From GCA-003244245 sp032230565 (GTDB lineage Bacteria; Actinomycetota; Actinomycetes; Mycobacteriales; Pseudonocardiaceae), in NCBI GenBank assembly GCA_032230565.1, contig JAVXWL010000126.1, positions 1-24,324 of the forward strand: 24,324 nt of DNA, given 5' to 3'. A program made the translations under genes and the position numbers. Each line of letters opens with the position of its first letter. The stretch's first letter is position 1. A model generated the notes under the pieces. That model was given only the letters and a program-made list of their open reading frames with translations. It had not been told where the DNA came from and did no database searches. This document shows positions 1 to 9,090 of the stretch, one piece after another.

Positions 1-2454
1 TCACCGCGATTGCCGGTGTGGTCGAACACCACGGCCGCGCCCTACCCGACCGAGCCCGCCGCTGTGCGCAAGACGCTCGCCAGCCACGTCGCCGAGCCGG
101 TCCGGTTCGTCGAGCAAGTCGAGGCGATGTACGAAGCGGGAGTGCGGGTCTTCGTCGAGGCGGGCCCGGGCCGGGTGCTTACTCAGCTGGTCGACTCCAT
201 CTTGCGGGACCGGCCGCACGTCGCGGTCGCCACCGATGCACCGGGCGAGCCCGGGCTGCGGCGGTTGCTGCGGACGCTAGCCGAACTGGCCGCCACAGGA
301 ATACCGGTCGATCCGGCCGCACTGTTCCAAGGCCGCGACGCGCGGACGGTGTCGATGGCGATGCTGCCACGCCGCCCCGGTTGGCTGGTCAACGGTTACT
401 TGATCAAAACCACCGACGGCCAGTACCTGCCGGGCGGGTTGCGTCCTGCTCGACAGGTGGCCATGTCCAACGGTGCCCTGGCGAGTGGGGTCAGACCCGC
501 GAGCGAGGGCCAGTCCGACACGGCTGTACTGGAGTTCCTGCGCAACACTCGTGAGCTCGTCGCCGCCCAGCGCGAGGTCATGCTCGGCTACCTCGGTAGC
601 CCAGCGCTGCCTCCCACGAGTTTGTCGGATGCCACCTCGCCGGCTGCCGCAGTAGATACCGTTGTCGCTGATCAGATGTCCGAACCCGGTCCTGTCGAGG
701 CTTTCGAGCCAGTTGACTTGGCGCCCGAGTCAGTGCTTGCGGCCGTCCGGGCGCTGGTGAGCGAACGGACCGGCTATCCGGTGGACATGCTCGAGTCGGA
801 CCTCGACTTGGAGGCGGACCTGAGCATCGACTCGATCAAGCGCACCGAATTGATCGGTCTGCTCATCGACCGGCTCGGGCTGGCTACTATCGATACGGCG
901 CTGGATGATTCGGTGGCCGAAGAACTGGCCCGGCTTCGGACAATACGCGGCATTGTCGACTTGATCACCAACCGGACCGCCGCAGCGGCACCGCCGCAGC
1001 GAGCGCGCCGTTACCTTGTCGAGGTCGCCGGGTTACCCCCGCTGGCGGTACCACGCGACACCTCGCTCGCTGGACGTCGGATCGCCATCGTCGGCGACGG
1101 TGTGGGGGTCGCACTGGAGCTGGCTGTGCTGTTGGAGCGGCGTGGCGCCGATGTGCGGCTCCTGAGCCCGGACCAGCCCACTGAGGTGACAGGGAGCGAC
1201 GCCTTCATCTACCTAGCCGCGCTGGACCGGGGTCGGGCACCGCTGCTGCCGGATGGATTCACCGCGATCCGCGACGCCCTCCTCGGAGGGGTCGGCCAAC
1301 TGATCGTGGTCACCGGCTCGGGGGGAAGGTTCGGGCGGGGACACAATGCCAACGGAGTTGCCGGGGTCGGGCTTCCCGGCCTCACTCGCACGATCGCTCG
1401 CGAGTACCCCAATCGTCTGGTTCGGACCGTCGACGTGGATCCTAAGGAGGAGCCGGCCCACATTGCTGGGTATCTGCTCGGTGAGCTGCTCACTCCCAAC
1501 GCACCCACTGCGGTGGGCTACGCGGCCGGCGAGCGCGTCACGCTGCAACTCGCCGCCGCGCCACTGGACCCGGGCGCGGCCAGTGAACTCAATCTCGGGC
1601 GGAAGTCCGTGGTGTTGCTCACCGGTGGCGCCCGGGGCATTACTGCGCGGGTCGCAATAGGGCTGGCCCGGGCTGGCGCCGGCCACCTGGAGCTGATCGG
1701 CCGTACACCCGCGCCAGCTGGCGACGAGGACCCGATGACCGCAGCGGCGAGTGACCGAGCGGCGTTGCGCCGGGTGCTGGCGCAGGCCGGCGGGCGCACG
1801 CCGGCCCAGATCGAGGGGGCTACCAGCCAGATCCTGGCGCACCGGGAGATCCGGGCAACACTGGCCGAGCTGACCGGGGTAGCTGATTCGGTGCGCTACT
1901 CCGCGGTCGACGTGCGGGACCCGGCGGCGATGACCGCCCTGGTGGATGACGTGTATCGCCGGCATGGACGGTTGGACGGGGTTGTGCACGGCGCCGGCGT
2001 GCTGGCCGACCGGCTGCTGGCCGACAAGTCGCCTGAAGAGTTCGCTCGGGTGTGGGCCACCAAGGTCGACGGGGCGCGGGCGCTGGCAAGCGCGGTCCGG
2101 GACGATCTCGGCTTTCTTGTGCTGTTCGGCAGCGTGTCGGGAGTGTTCGGCAACCGCGGGCAGGTCGACTACGCCGCCGCCAACAGCGCGCTGGACACGC
2201 TGGCCCGGATCTGGGCCAGCCGGACCCGGGGCCGGGTGGTCGCGGTCGACTGGGGTCCCTGGGCGGCACCCGATCACGGGACCGGGATGGTTTCCGCCGA
2301 GGTGGAGCGCGAGTACGCACGGCGCGGTATCGGGCTGATCGAGCCCGAGGACGGCGTCGCGTGTCTGCTCGCCGAGCTTGCCCGCGGCACCGAACCCCAA
2401 GTGATGTATATGCGCGGCGAGCCGGCGGCATTCGAAGTCGGTCAGGATGGCTGA
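1..2454 (+). CDS. PUFA-synthase-like type I PKS subunit A, C-terminal part (AT end, ACP, KR); 5' end outside window
   Basis: This is the 3' part of a large iterative synthase subunit, and the frame is open through base 1. Numbering from base 1, residues ~1-110 are the end of an acyltransferase domain (SNTTA, then FVEAGPGRVL). An acyl carrier domain follows at ~240-320 with DLEADLSIDSIKR; Ser278 is the expected phosphopantetheine site, and this wording resembles PfaA-type ACPs more than ordinary modular PKS ACPs. From ~345 comes a ketoreductase: a structural half, then the NADPH motif TGGARGIT (from 541) and catalytic Ser711, Tyr724 and Asn728 (DYAAAN). PfaA proteins usually carry several tandem ACPs; only one is present here. 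The domain order predicts KS-AT upstream of the window. The stop overlaps the next start by 8 nt, so the two synthase subunits are translationally coupled. Domain assignment is firm; the product is inferred. Confidence 0.9.
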   Translation, partial: SPRLPVWSNTTAAPYPTEPAAVRKTLASHVAEPVRFVEQVEAMYEAGVRVFVEAGPGRVLTQLVDSILRDRPHVAVATDAPGEPGLRRLLRTLAELAATGIPVDPAALFQGRDARTVSMAMLPRRPGWLVNGYLIKTTDGQYLPGGLRPARQVAMSNGALASGVRPASEGQSDTAVLEFLRNTRELVAAQREVMLGYLGSPALPPTSLSDATSPAAAVDTVVADQMSEPGPVEAFEPVDLAPESVLAAVRALVSERTGYPVDMLESDLDLEADLSIDSIKRTELIGLLIDRLGLATIDTALDDSVAEELARLRTIRGIVDLITNRTAAAAPPQRARRYLVEVAGLPPLAVPRDTSLAGRRIAIVGDGVGVALELAVLLERRGADVRLLSPDQPTEVTGSDAFIYLAALDRGRAPLLPDGFTAIRDALLGGVGQLIVVTGSGGRFGRGHNANGVAGVGLPGLTRTIAREYPNRLVRTVDVDPKEEPAHIAGYLLGELLTPNAPTAVGYAAGERVTLQLAAAPLDPGAASELNLGRKSVVLLTGGARGITARVAIGLARAGAGHLELIGRTPAPAGDEDPMTAAASDRAALRRVLAQAGGRTPAQIEGATSQILAHREIRATLAELTGVADSVRYSAVDVRDPAAMTALVDDVYRRHGRLDGVVHGAGVLADRLLADKSPEEFARVWATKVDGARALASAVRDDLGFLVLFGSVSGVFGNRGQVDYAAANSALDTLARIWASRTRGRVVAVDWGPWAAPDHGTGMVSAEVEREYARRGIGLIEPEDGVACLLAELARGTEPQVMYMRGEPAAFEVGQDG

Positions 2455-5400
2455 ACCGACCGAGGTGGCCATCGTGGGAATGGCCGCAGTTTTCCCTGGC
2501 GCACCCGACTTGGGAACCTACTGGTCCAACATCTTGGCCGGGGTGGATGCGATCAGCGACGTTCCGGCCTCGCGCTGGGACCCGTCGTACTACGATCCCG
2601 AGGCTGCCGCCACCCGCCGCAGCGACCGGCTGTACTGCCGCCGCGGGGGGTTCGTCCAGGCAGCCGCCTTCGACCCGACCCGATTCGGGATCACGCCTCT
2701 GTCGGTCCCCGGCACCGAACCCGACCAGCTGCTAGCGCTGCACGCGGCAGCGGAAGCGGTCGCCGATGCCGGCGGTGAGGATCGGCTCGGCGACCGGTCC
2801 CGGGTTGGTGTGATCCTCGGTCGCGGTGCCTACCTCACCGCAGGTTTGGCTCGGCTGGATCAGCAGATCCGGACCGCCAACCAGCTCGTCACCACCCTGC
2901 GTGAGTTACTCCCGGATCTGGACGAGGCGCGGTTGGACACAGTCCGCATCGCGTTCCAATCCCAGCTCGGCCCAGAACGGCCGGAAGAGGCGATCGACCT
3001 GGTGCCGAACCTGGTCGCCTCCCGGGTGGCCAACCGGTTCGACCTCGCGGGCCCGGCTTACACCGTCGACGCCGCCTGTGCCTCGTCGCTGATCGCTATC
3101 GATCATGCCGTCGCGGAGCTGACCGCTGGGCGCTGCGACGTCGTGCTCGCTGGCGGGGTGCACCACTGCCACGACATCACGCTGTGGAGCGTCTTCAGCC
3201 AGCTCGGCGCTCTGAGCCGTAGCCAGCAAATTCGGCCCTTCGACCGCGGCGCCGACGGCATTCTCATCGGCGAGGGCACCGGAATCGTCGTGCTCAAACG
3301 ACTCGTTGACGCCGGCAACGACCGGATCTACGCAGTTATCCGCGGAACCGGGATGGCCAGCGACGGCCGAGCGAGCAGCCTGATGAGCCCACGCGCCGGC
3401 GGCCAGGTGCGAGCCATCGAGCGGGCTTGGAGGGTCGCAGCCCTAGATCCCACCGAATCCGGTGCGCTCGGCTTACTGGAGGCGCACGGCACGGCGACCC
3501 CCGCCGGCGACCAGACCGAGCTGGCCTCGCTGACCCAGGTATTCGGACCGCCGAATGGCGCCGGTCGCGATATCGGCATCGGATCGGTCAAGTCGATGAT
3601 CGGCCACGCCATGCCGGCCGCCGGGGTGGCGGGGCTCATCAAAGCGGCGATGGCAGTGCACCACGCTGTGCTGCCGCCCACCCTGCACTGCGAGGACCCT
3701 CATCCGGCGCTAGCCGGTACCCGCTTCGTACCGGTCGCTGAGGCCCGACCATGGCCGTCCGACGCTTCCACGCCGCGCCGGGCCGGAGTCAACGCATTCG
3801 GCTTCGGCGGCATCAACGCGCACATCATCCTGGAGCAGCCACCGGGTTCCCAACGGCCCTCAAGATCGCGACCCACCGGTCCCGAGCGGGTGCTGCTACT
3901 CGCCGGGCGCACACCGGCCGAGCTGGAGCAGCAGCTCGTGGTGCCGGATACCGGCTTGCTCGACCGCGACGACGCTAACGCCCCACCGCAGGACCGTCCA
4001 TGCAGGCTGGCGATTGTCGCGCCCACGGCGCGCCGGCTCGCGTTGGCTCGCAGGATCGTCGCGCAGGGCACACCGTGGCGGGGGCGTGACGACGTCTGGT
4101 TCACCACCACACCGCTGCACCCAGAGCCCGCACCGGGTCGACTCGCGTTCATCTTCCCAGGCCTGGAACAGGGGTTCGAGCCCAGGACCGACGACGTCGC
4201 CGACCACTTCGGGCTAGATCGGCCGGATCTCGGAGACACAGCAATCCTCGGCCAGCACGGTGTCGGTGTGTTCACTGTGGGCCGGCTGCTTCACGCGGCG
4301 TTGCGCGAGCTCGGCGTGATACCCGACCTGGTGGCCGGGCACAGCATCGGCGAATGGAACGCGATGGCTGCCGCCGGTATCTACCCGCGCCGCGCAGTTG
4401 AGGAACTGCTCGCCTCGTTTGACCCCGCCACGCTCCACGTCCCCGGGCTGGCGTTCGCCGCGCTCGGCTGCGGTGCCGAACAGGCCGCCCAGATCATCGA
4501 CGGGGTGAACGAGGTCGTGGTCTCACACGACAACTGCCCGCACCAGTCGATCATCTGCGGTGAGCAAGCTGCCGTAGTCGCCGTGCTGGACCAGGTGCAG
4601 GCGCGTGGAATCACCGGTCAAGTGCTGCGGTTCCAGTCCGGGTTCCACTCACCGATGCTCACGCCGTACCTGAACCAGATCTTGGACACTTTTGCCTGCC
4701 TACCGGTGCGACCACCAGCCCGCCCGATCTGGTCAGCCACCACCGTCGACCGCTACCCCGACGATCCCGACCGCATCCGCGACCTCGCCACCCGCCACCT
4801 GCTTGAACCGGTACGTTTCGGCCCGCTTATCAGACGGTTGTACGACGCCGGGACGCGGGCCTTCATCCAAATCGGCACCGGGAGCCTACCCGGATTCGTG
4901 GCCGACACGCTAGCTGGCTTGCCGCACCTCGCAGTGACGGCCAACACGCCCCGGCGGTCCGGTCTTGACCAACTCCGACGGGTCGCTGCCGCATTGTGGG
5001 TGGAAGGCTGGGCACCGCGGTTCGATCGGCTGCCCCGCACGCCACGGGCTCAGACACCGGGGCACTCAGCGTCCAGCGGTCCAGTGATACCTCTCGATCT
5101 CGGTGCGCCGATGGTCCGGCTAGGGAACAGCGCCGCCACGCTGATCCCGACCCACGCCGCACCCGCCCGGCCGGCGGAGCTCCGTGGGCACCCGGTGCTT
5201 GTCGAGTTCGACGCGGCACTGCGGGATGCCACATCCGCCGCCACCGATGTCCTGGCATCCTGGCCACGGACCAGCCCCAGGCAAACCAGTAGTGCACGAA
5301 CGATCTCGCTGGCGACCATGCCGTACCTCGCCGACCATTGCTTTTACCGGCAACCGGTCGGCTGGCCTGAGTCGGCCGACCGGTACCCAGTGGTGCCGTT

Positions 5401-6841
5401 GACCACGGTGCTCGAGCTGATGACAGATGCCGCCCGGGCGCTAAGCCCTGGCCGAAAGGTCATCGGGATCAGCGACGTCCGGGCGCTGCGCTGGCTTGCG
5501 GTCACCCCGCCGGTCACTGTCAGGACCAGCGCAACGCTGCACCCGGACGGCAATGTGTCCGTGACGCTCGACGGCTATGCGCGCGGCACGGTGCTGCTCG
5601 CCGACAAATACCCAGGCTCGCCGCAACTGCCCCATCGGCCGCTCACTGGGGAACGGCCCTGCGAAGTCACCGCGCAGGCCCTGTACCGAGATCGGTGGAT
5701 GTTCCACGGCCCGGCCTTCCAGGGTGTCGCCGAACTCGGCCCGGTGGCCGACGACGGGATCGTCGGCGAGCTGATCGCGCCGCCCGCGCCCGGGGCGCTG
5801 CTGGACAACGCCGGGCAGCTACTCGGCTTTTGGATCATGATGCGGACCGCACAGAATCGGCTCGCGTTCCCGGCCGGGATTGACCAGGTGCACTACTACG
5901 GTTCGCCGCCCAAGCCCGGCGAACGGGTGCGATGCGTGATCCGGATCAGGTCTTTCTCCGCCACCGAGGTTATCGCTGACCTTGAGCTGCGGCGCGCGGA
6001 CGGTCGGCTCTGGGCCAGCATCGACCGGTGGACCGACCGCCGATTCAATACCGACGAGGTGACGTGGCCGGTCTTCCTCTTCCCGGAGCACAACCGGATC
6101 GCCCAGCGTCAAGCTGACGGGTGGTTCCTAGTCGAGGATCGGTGGCCGGACCCGGCAACCCAAGAGCTGATCATGCGCCGCTATCTCGGCGCCGCCGAGC
6201 GTGCGGACTACCAGCGGCGGACCCCACGTGCGGCGCGGCAGTGGCTGCTGGGTCGGATCGCAGTCAAGGACGCAGTCCGGCAGTGGTTGTGGGACGCCGG
6301 TGCGGGCCCGATCTTTCCGATCGAGGTCACGGTCAGCAACGACGCCTCGGGACGGCCGCGGGTCACGGGTCCCTTTCTCGAGGCGCCGGAGGTATCCCTC
6401 GCGCATACCGGATCGCTAGCCGCGGCGCTGGTCGGCCATCCCGGGTGTATGCCCGGCGTGGGCATCGACATCGAGCAGATCACAGACCGGGATGATCAGA
6501 CCTTGGCAGCGATCTTCACTGACACCGAACGCGGCCTGCTCAGCACCGTGTGTTCGTCGGACCCGGCGCGGTCCAGCTGGGTAACCCGGTTCTGGGCCGC
6601 CAAGGAGGCTGTCGCCAAAGCCGTAGGCACCGGGTTGGGAGGACGCCCACACCAGTTTGCGGTCCAACGGATCGACGGAGATCGGCTGCTAGTCGCGCTC
6701 GGCGAGGGTGCACCCAGCCGCTGGGTACAGACCACGGTGAGTGCTGACACTGAGCCATATGCGGTGGCCTGGACCTCGCCAGAGTTGGCGGGTCTCGAGC
6801 CCGAACAGATCCAGCGCACGCAGGAGGGGGCAATCGGATGA
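2447..6841 (+). CDS. Iterative type I PKS subunit B: KS-AT-DH-phosphopantetheinyl transferase
   Basis: A 1464-aa multidomain synthase subunit. KS (~5-450) has the full triad: Cys211 (DAACASS), His347 (EAHGTATPAGD) and His387 (SMIGHAMPAAG), so it is a competent condensing enzyme, not a chain-length-factor-type decarboxylase. AT (~550-850) has Ser633 (GHSIGE) and His734, but lacks the Arg that binds the malonyl carboxylate. A hot-dog DH (~950-1215) has His964 (ADHCF) and Asp1120 (LLDNAGQLLG). The C-terminus (~1245-1464) is a complete Sfp-type PPTase: WLLGRIAVKDAVR, AHTGS, GVGIDIE (Asp1341, Glu1343) and WAAKEA (Lys1386). Enediyne PKSs carry KS-AT-ACP-KR-DH-PPTase on one chain; here the functions are split over two subunits, each with its own AT, and subunit A presumably with its own KS upstream. 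Start ATG lies 8 nt inside the upstream gene after GGTCAGG. The PPTase would activate the ACP of subunit A and the free ACP downstream. Confidence 0.92.
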   Translation: MAEPTEVAIVGMAAVFPGAPDLGTYWSNILAGVDAISDVPASRWDPSYYDPEAAATRRSDRLYCRRGGFVQAAAFDPTRFGITPLSVPGTEPDQLLALHAAAEAVADAGGEDRLGDRSRVGVILGRGAYLTAGLARLDQQIRTANQLVTTLRELLPDLDEARLDTVRIAFQSQLGPERPEEAIDLVPNLVASRVANRFDLAGPAYTVDAACASSLIAIDHAVAELTAGRCDVVLAGGVHHCHDITLWSVFSQLGALSRSQQIRPFDRGADGILIGEGTGIVVLKRLVDAGNDRIYAVIRGTGMASDGRASSLMSPRAGGQVRAIERAWRVAALDPTESGALGLLEAHGTATPAGDQTELASLTQVFGPPNGAGRDIGIGSVKSMIGHAMPAAGVAGLIKAAMAVHHAVLPPTLHCEDPHPALAGTRFVPVAEARPWPSDASTPRRAGVNAFGFGGINAHIILEQPPGSQRPSRSRPTGPERVLLLAGRTPAELEQQLVVPDTGLLDRDDANAPPQDRPCRLAIVAPTARRLALARRIVAQGTPWRGRDDVWFTTTPLHPEPAPGRLAFIFPGLEQGFEPRTDDVADHFGLDRPDLGDTAILGQHGVGVFTVGRLLHAALRELGVIPDLVAGHSIGEWNAMAAAGIYPRRAVEELLASFDPATLHVPGLAFAALGCGAEQAAQIIDGVNEVVVSHDNCPHQSIICGEQAAVVAVLDQVQARGITGQVLRFQSGFHSPMLTPYLNQILDTFACLPVRPPARPIWSATTVDRYPDDPDRIRDLATRHLLEPVRFGPLIRRLYDAGTRAFIQIGTGSLPGFVADTLAGLPHLAVTANTPRRSGLDQLRRVAAALWVEGWAPRFDRLPRTPRAQTPGHSASSGPVIPLDLGAPMVRLGNSAATLIPTHAAPARPAELRGHPVLVEFDAALRDATSAATDVLASWPRTSPRQTSSARTISLATMPYLADHCFYRQPVGWPESADRYPVVPLTTVLELMTDAARALSPGRKVIGISDVRALRWLAVTPPVTVRTSATLHPDGNVSVTLDGYARGTVLLADKYPGSPQLPHRPLTGERPCEVTAQALYRDRWMFHGPAFQGVAELGPVADDGIVGELIAPPAPGALLDNAGQLLGFWIMMRTAQNRLAFPAGIDQVHYYGSPPKPGERVRCVIRIRSFSATEVIADLELRRADGRLWASIDRWTDRRFNTDEVTWPVFLFPEHNRIAQRQADGWFLVEDRWPDPATQELIMRRYLGAAERADYQRRTPRAARQWLLGRIAVKDAVRQWLWDAGAGPIFPIEVTVSNDASGRPRVTGPFLEAPEVSLAHTGSLAAALVGHPGCMPGVGIDIEQITDRDDQTLAAIFTDTERGLLSTVCSSDPARSSWVTRFWAAKEAVAKAVGTGLGGRPHQFAVQRIDGDRLLVALGEGAPSRWVQTTVSADTEPYAVAWTSPELAGLEPEQIQRTQEGAIG

Positions 6842-7134
6842 CGCATGACCAGATCCTGGCCGAGGTTCGAGCGATGCTGACCGAGATCATCGGTGCGGAA
6901 TACGCTCTCAGTCTCGACATCTGTATGGACAGTTCATTCGACGCAGATCTCGAACTGGAGAGCATCGAGTTCGTCAAGCTATCCACGATGCTCACCGAAC
7001 GGTACGGCGACCGAGTCAATTTCGTGGCTTTCCTCGCGACCAAGGAACTTGACGAGATCATCGAGATGACGGTCGGTGAGGTCGTCACCTACATTGCGAA
7101 CTGTTTGGCCTTCGCGGGCGCGATCGATGGCTGA
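6838..7134 (+). CDS. Discrete acyl carrier protein
   Basis: A 98-aa acidic helical protein with the carrier motif DLELESIEFVKL; Ser42 is the expected 4'-phosphopantetheine attachment site. Its ATG overlaps the stop of the PKS/PPTase gene (ATGA), so it is made in coupled stoichiometry with the enzyme that presumably activates it. A free ACP next to a synthase that already has an integrated ACP suggests a separate task. It could carry a starter or branch unit, accept the finished chain for off-loading, or present the acyl group to the downstream tailoring enzymes. Motif evidence is strong; the precise partner is inferred. Confidence 0.88.
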   Translation: MTHDQILAEVRAMLTEIIGAEYALSLDICMDSSFDADLELESIEFVKLSTMLTERYGDRVNFVAFLATKELDEIIEMTVGEVVTYIANCLAFAGAIDG

Positions 7135-7927
7135 GATTATCGCGGGCGGCGTCCGGTTCCACGTTCAGCGGCTGACGCCCCGCCACAGATTAACCCAACC
7201 AGAGCACCCGGTCGTGTTCATCCACGGGCTGGGCATGGACAATCTGTCCAGCTTCTACTACACGCTAGCCAACCCGGTGGCAGACGCCGGCGCTGAGGTC
7301 ATCCTGTACGACCTACGCGGTCACGGTCTGTCCGAACGACCACGTACGGGCTACCAGGTACGCGACTCGGTCGCCGACCTAGCCGGCCTGCTCGACGCGC
7401 TGGCCATCGAAGGGCCGGTGCACCTGGTCGGCAACAGCTATGGCGGCATAGTGGCGCTCGGCTTCGCGGTAACACACCCCCACCGGGTGGCGAGCATGGT
7501 ATTGATCGAGGCTCACTTCAACGTGGCTGGCTGGGCCGAGCAGATCGCGGCCGAACAGTCCAGGATGGAAATCGCTTTCGGCGCAAATGCGGCATCGGAT
7601 TGGCTCCACCAGCTCGGCCGCAAGGTAACCCGACTAGTGGAAATGGCCGATGACCTGCTTAACCGCACCACCTTCCTGGCCGACCTGAAGACCGTGCAGC
7701 CGATCCCGATGAGCCGATTGCGTAACCTCAGCTGCCCTGTGCGGGCCGTATACGGCGAGGACTCCGACGTCGTCGGCTACGCCCGCAAGCTCAACGAGTA
7801 CCTGCCACACTGCGAGCTGACAGTACTGGCCGGGTGTGGTCACTCGGTGCTCATGGACGCGACATCGGTGCTGCGCGAGATCGTCCTGGACTGGTTTGCC
7901 GCCCAAATTCCGTTGGGTGTCCGATGA
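7127..7927 (+). CDS. Alpha/beta hydrolase, likely thioesterase or acyl-releasing enzyme of the cluster
   Basis: A 266-aa alpha/beta-hydrolase fold protein. The oxyanion-hole motif FIHGLG lies near residue 31, the nucleophile elbow is GNSYGG with Ser104, the acid is Asp212 or Asp214 (YGEDSD), and the catalytic His239 is in GCGHSVL. The ATG at 7127 overlaps the ACP stop by 8 nt; a longer in-frame start at 7076 would overlap the ACP by 59 nt and is less likely. Sitting between the ACP and the glycosyltransferase, it fits a type II thioesterase or a chain-transfer role that releases the acyl product from carrier protein. The fold cannot distinguish thioesterase, esterase or C-C hydrolase activity. 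Confidence 0.88.
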   Translation: MAEIIAGGVRFHVQRLTPRHRLTQPEHPVVFIHGLGMDNLSSFYYTLANPVADAGAEVILYDLRGHGLSERPRTGYQVRDSVADLAGLLDALAIEGPVHLVGNSYGGIVALGFAVTHPHRVASMVLIEAHFNVAGWAEQIAAEQSRMEIAFGANAASDWLHQLGRKVTRLVEMADDLLNRTTFLADLKTVQPIPMSRLRNLSCPVRAVYGEDSDVVGYARKLNEYLPHCELTVLAGCGHSVLMDATSVLREIVLDWFAAQIPLGVR

Positions 7928-9090
7928 GCCGCTTCCTGTTCGTGGTGCCGCCGCTGGTCGGGCATACTCTGCCCACGGTTGCGGTCGGCCAGGAACTGGC
8001 CGACCGCGGTCACCAGGTCGCCTGGGCCGGGCACGCCGAGATGGTCGGCCGGCTGCTGTCGCCGGGGGCCACGTTGATCCCGGTCGCGGCCAACTTCGGC
8101 GATCAGACACTGGCCCAGGTCCGCCAACGCTCACTGGGATTGCGGGGTGCGGTCGCGTTCCGGTTCTTGTGGTCAGAATTCTTGATCCCCCTAGCGGTCT
8201 CGATGGTGCCTGGCGTCACGGCCGCGGTGGACGAGTTCGCCCCGGACGTTGTGGTCGTCGACCAGCAGGCATTGGCCGGCGCGCTGGTAGCTCGCCAGCG
8301 CCGGCTGCCGTGGGCCACCTCGGCCACCACCTCGGCGGAGCTGACCGACCAGTTCGCCACCACTCCGCTACTTGGGACGTGGGCACGGCAGTGCCTGGTC
8401 GACTTCCAACGCCACTTGGCCGTGACAGAACCTGTTGACCTGAGGTTTTCCGACGGTCTTGTGCTGGCGTTCACGACGGCGACGCTGGTGGGGCCGGTCT
8501 GTGACTTCCCCGGGCATTACATATTCGTGGGCCCAGCGATCGGTGCCCGGGCCAGTGCACCGGAGTTCCCGTGGGACTGGCTAGACCCGGACCGGCAGCA
8601 CATCCTGGTCTCGCTGGGCACCGTCAACGGGGGGGTCGGCCGGCGGTTCTTCGCCACCGCGGTGGCGGCGGTGGCGTCGCTCGCCGACCGGCTGCAGGTG
8701 ATCATTGTTGCCCCGTCCGACGTGGTCGGCCCGGCGCCCGACCACGTCATGGTCCGCGAGTTCGTCCCCCAGGTTGACCTGCTCCCCCACCTGGACGCGG
8801 TAGTCAGCCACGCAGGTCACAACACGGTGTGCGAAGCCCTCGCGCACGGGGTGCCGCTGGTGGTGGCCCCGATCCGCGACGACCAGCCGGTGATCGCGGG
8901 ACAGGTCGTTGATGCCGGCGCCGGTATCCGGGTGCACTTCGGCCGAGTTGGCGCCACCGAACTGGGCAACGCCATCACAACAGTCCTCGACGACCCGACC
9001 TACCGGGCCGCGGCACGGCGCGTACAGACCTCATTCGCTACGGCCGGCGGTGCCACAGTCGCGGCCGACCACCTGGAGAAACTCACATGA
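7924..9090 (+). CDS. GT1/MGT-family glycosyltransferase
   Basis: A 388-aa GT-B glycosyltransferase of the macrolide/UDP-glycosyltransferase type. The N-terminal acceptor half opens with FLFVVPPLVGHTLP, where His14 sits at the usual catalytic-base position. The C-terminal donor half has the nucleotide-sugar signature SHAGHNTVCEALAHGVPLV (His296) followed by RDDQP. It starts within the stop of the hydrolase gene (ATGA). The family transfers a sugar from UDP- or dTDP-sugar to a small hydrophobic acceptor. Here the acceptor is inferred to be the polyketide/fatty chain made upstream, giving a glycolipid. No sugar-biosynthesis genes are present in the window, so a common cellular nucleotide sugar is the simplest donor. 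Confidence 0.9.
   Translation: MSRFLFVVPPLVGHTLPTVAVGQELADRGHQVAWAGHAEMVGRLLSPGATLIPVAANFGDQTLAQVRQRSLGLRGAVAFRFLWSEFLIPLAVSMVPGVTAAVDEFAPDVVVVDQQALAGALVARQRRLPWATSATTSAELTDQFATTPLLGTWARQCLVDFQRHLAVTEPVDLRFSDGLVLAFTTATLVGPVCDFPGHYIFVGPAIGARASAPEFPWDWLDPDRQHILVSLGTVNGGVGRRFFATAVAAVASLADRLQVIIVAPSDVVGPAPDHVMVREFVPQVDLLPHLDAVVSHAGHNTVCEALAHGVPLVVAPIRDDQPVIAGQVVDAGAGIRVHFGRVGATELGNAITTVLDDPTYRAAARRVQTSFATAGGATVAADHLEKLT

Noticed and set aside
1213..2472. A 419-aa open frame on the minus strand
   Set aside because: It lies wholly antisense to the KR half of synthase subunit A, is rich in Pro/Arg/His/Gly and has no motif; it is a codon-bias shadow.
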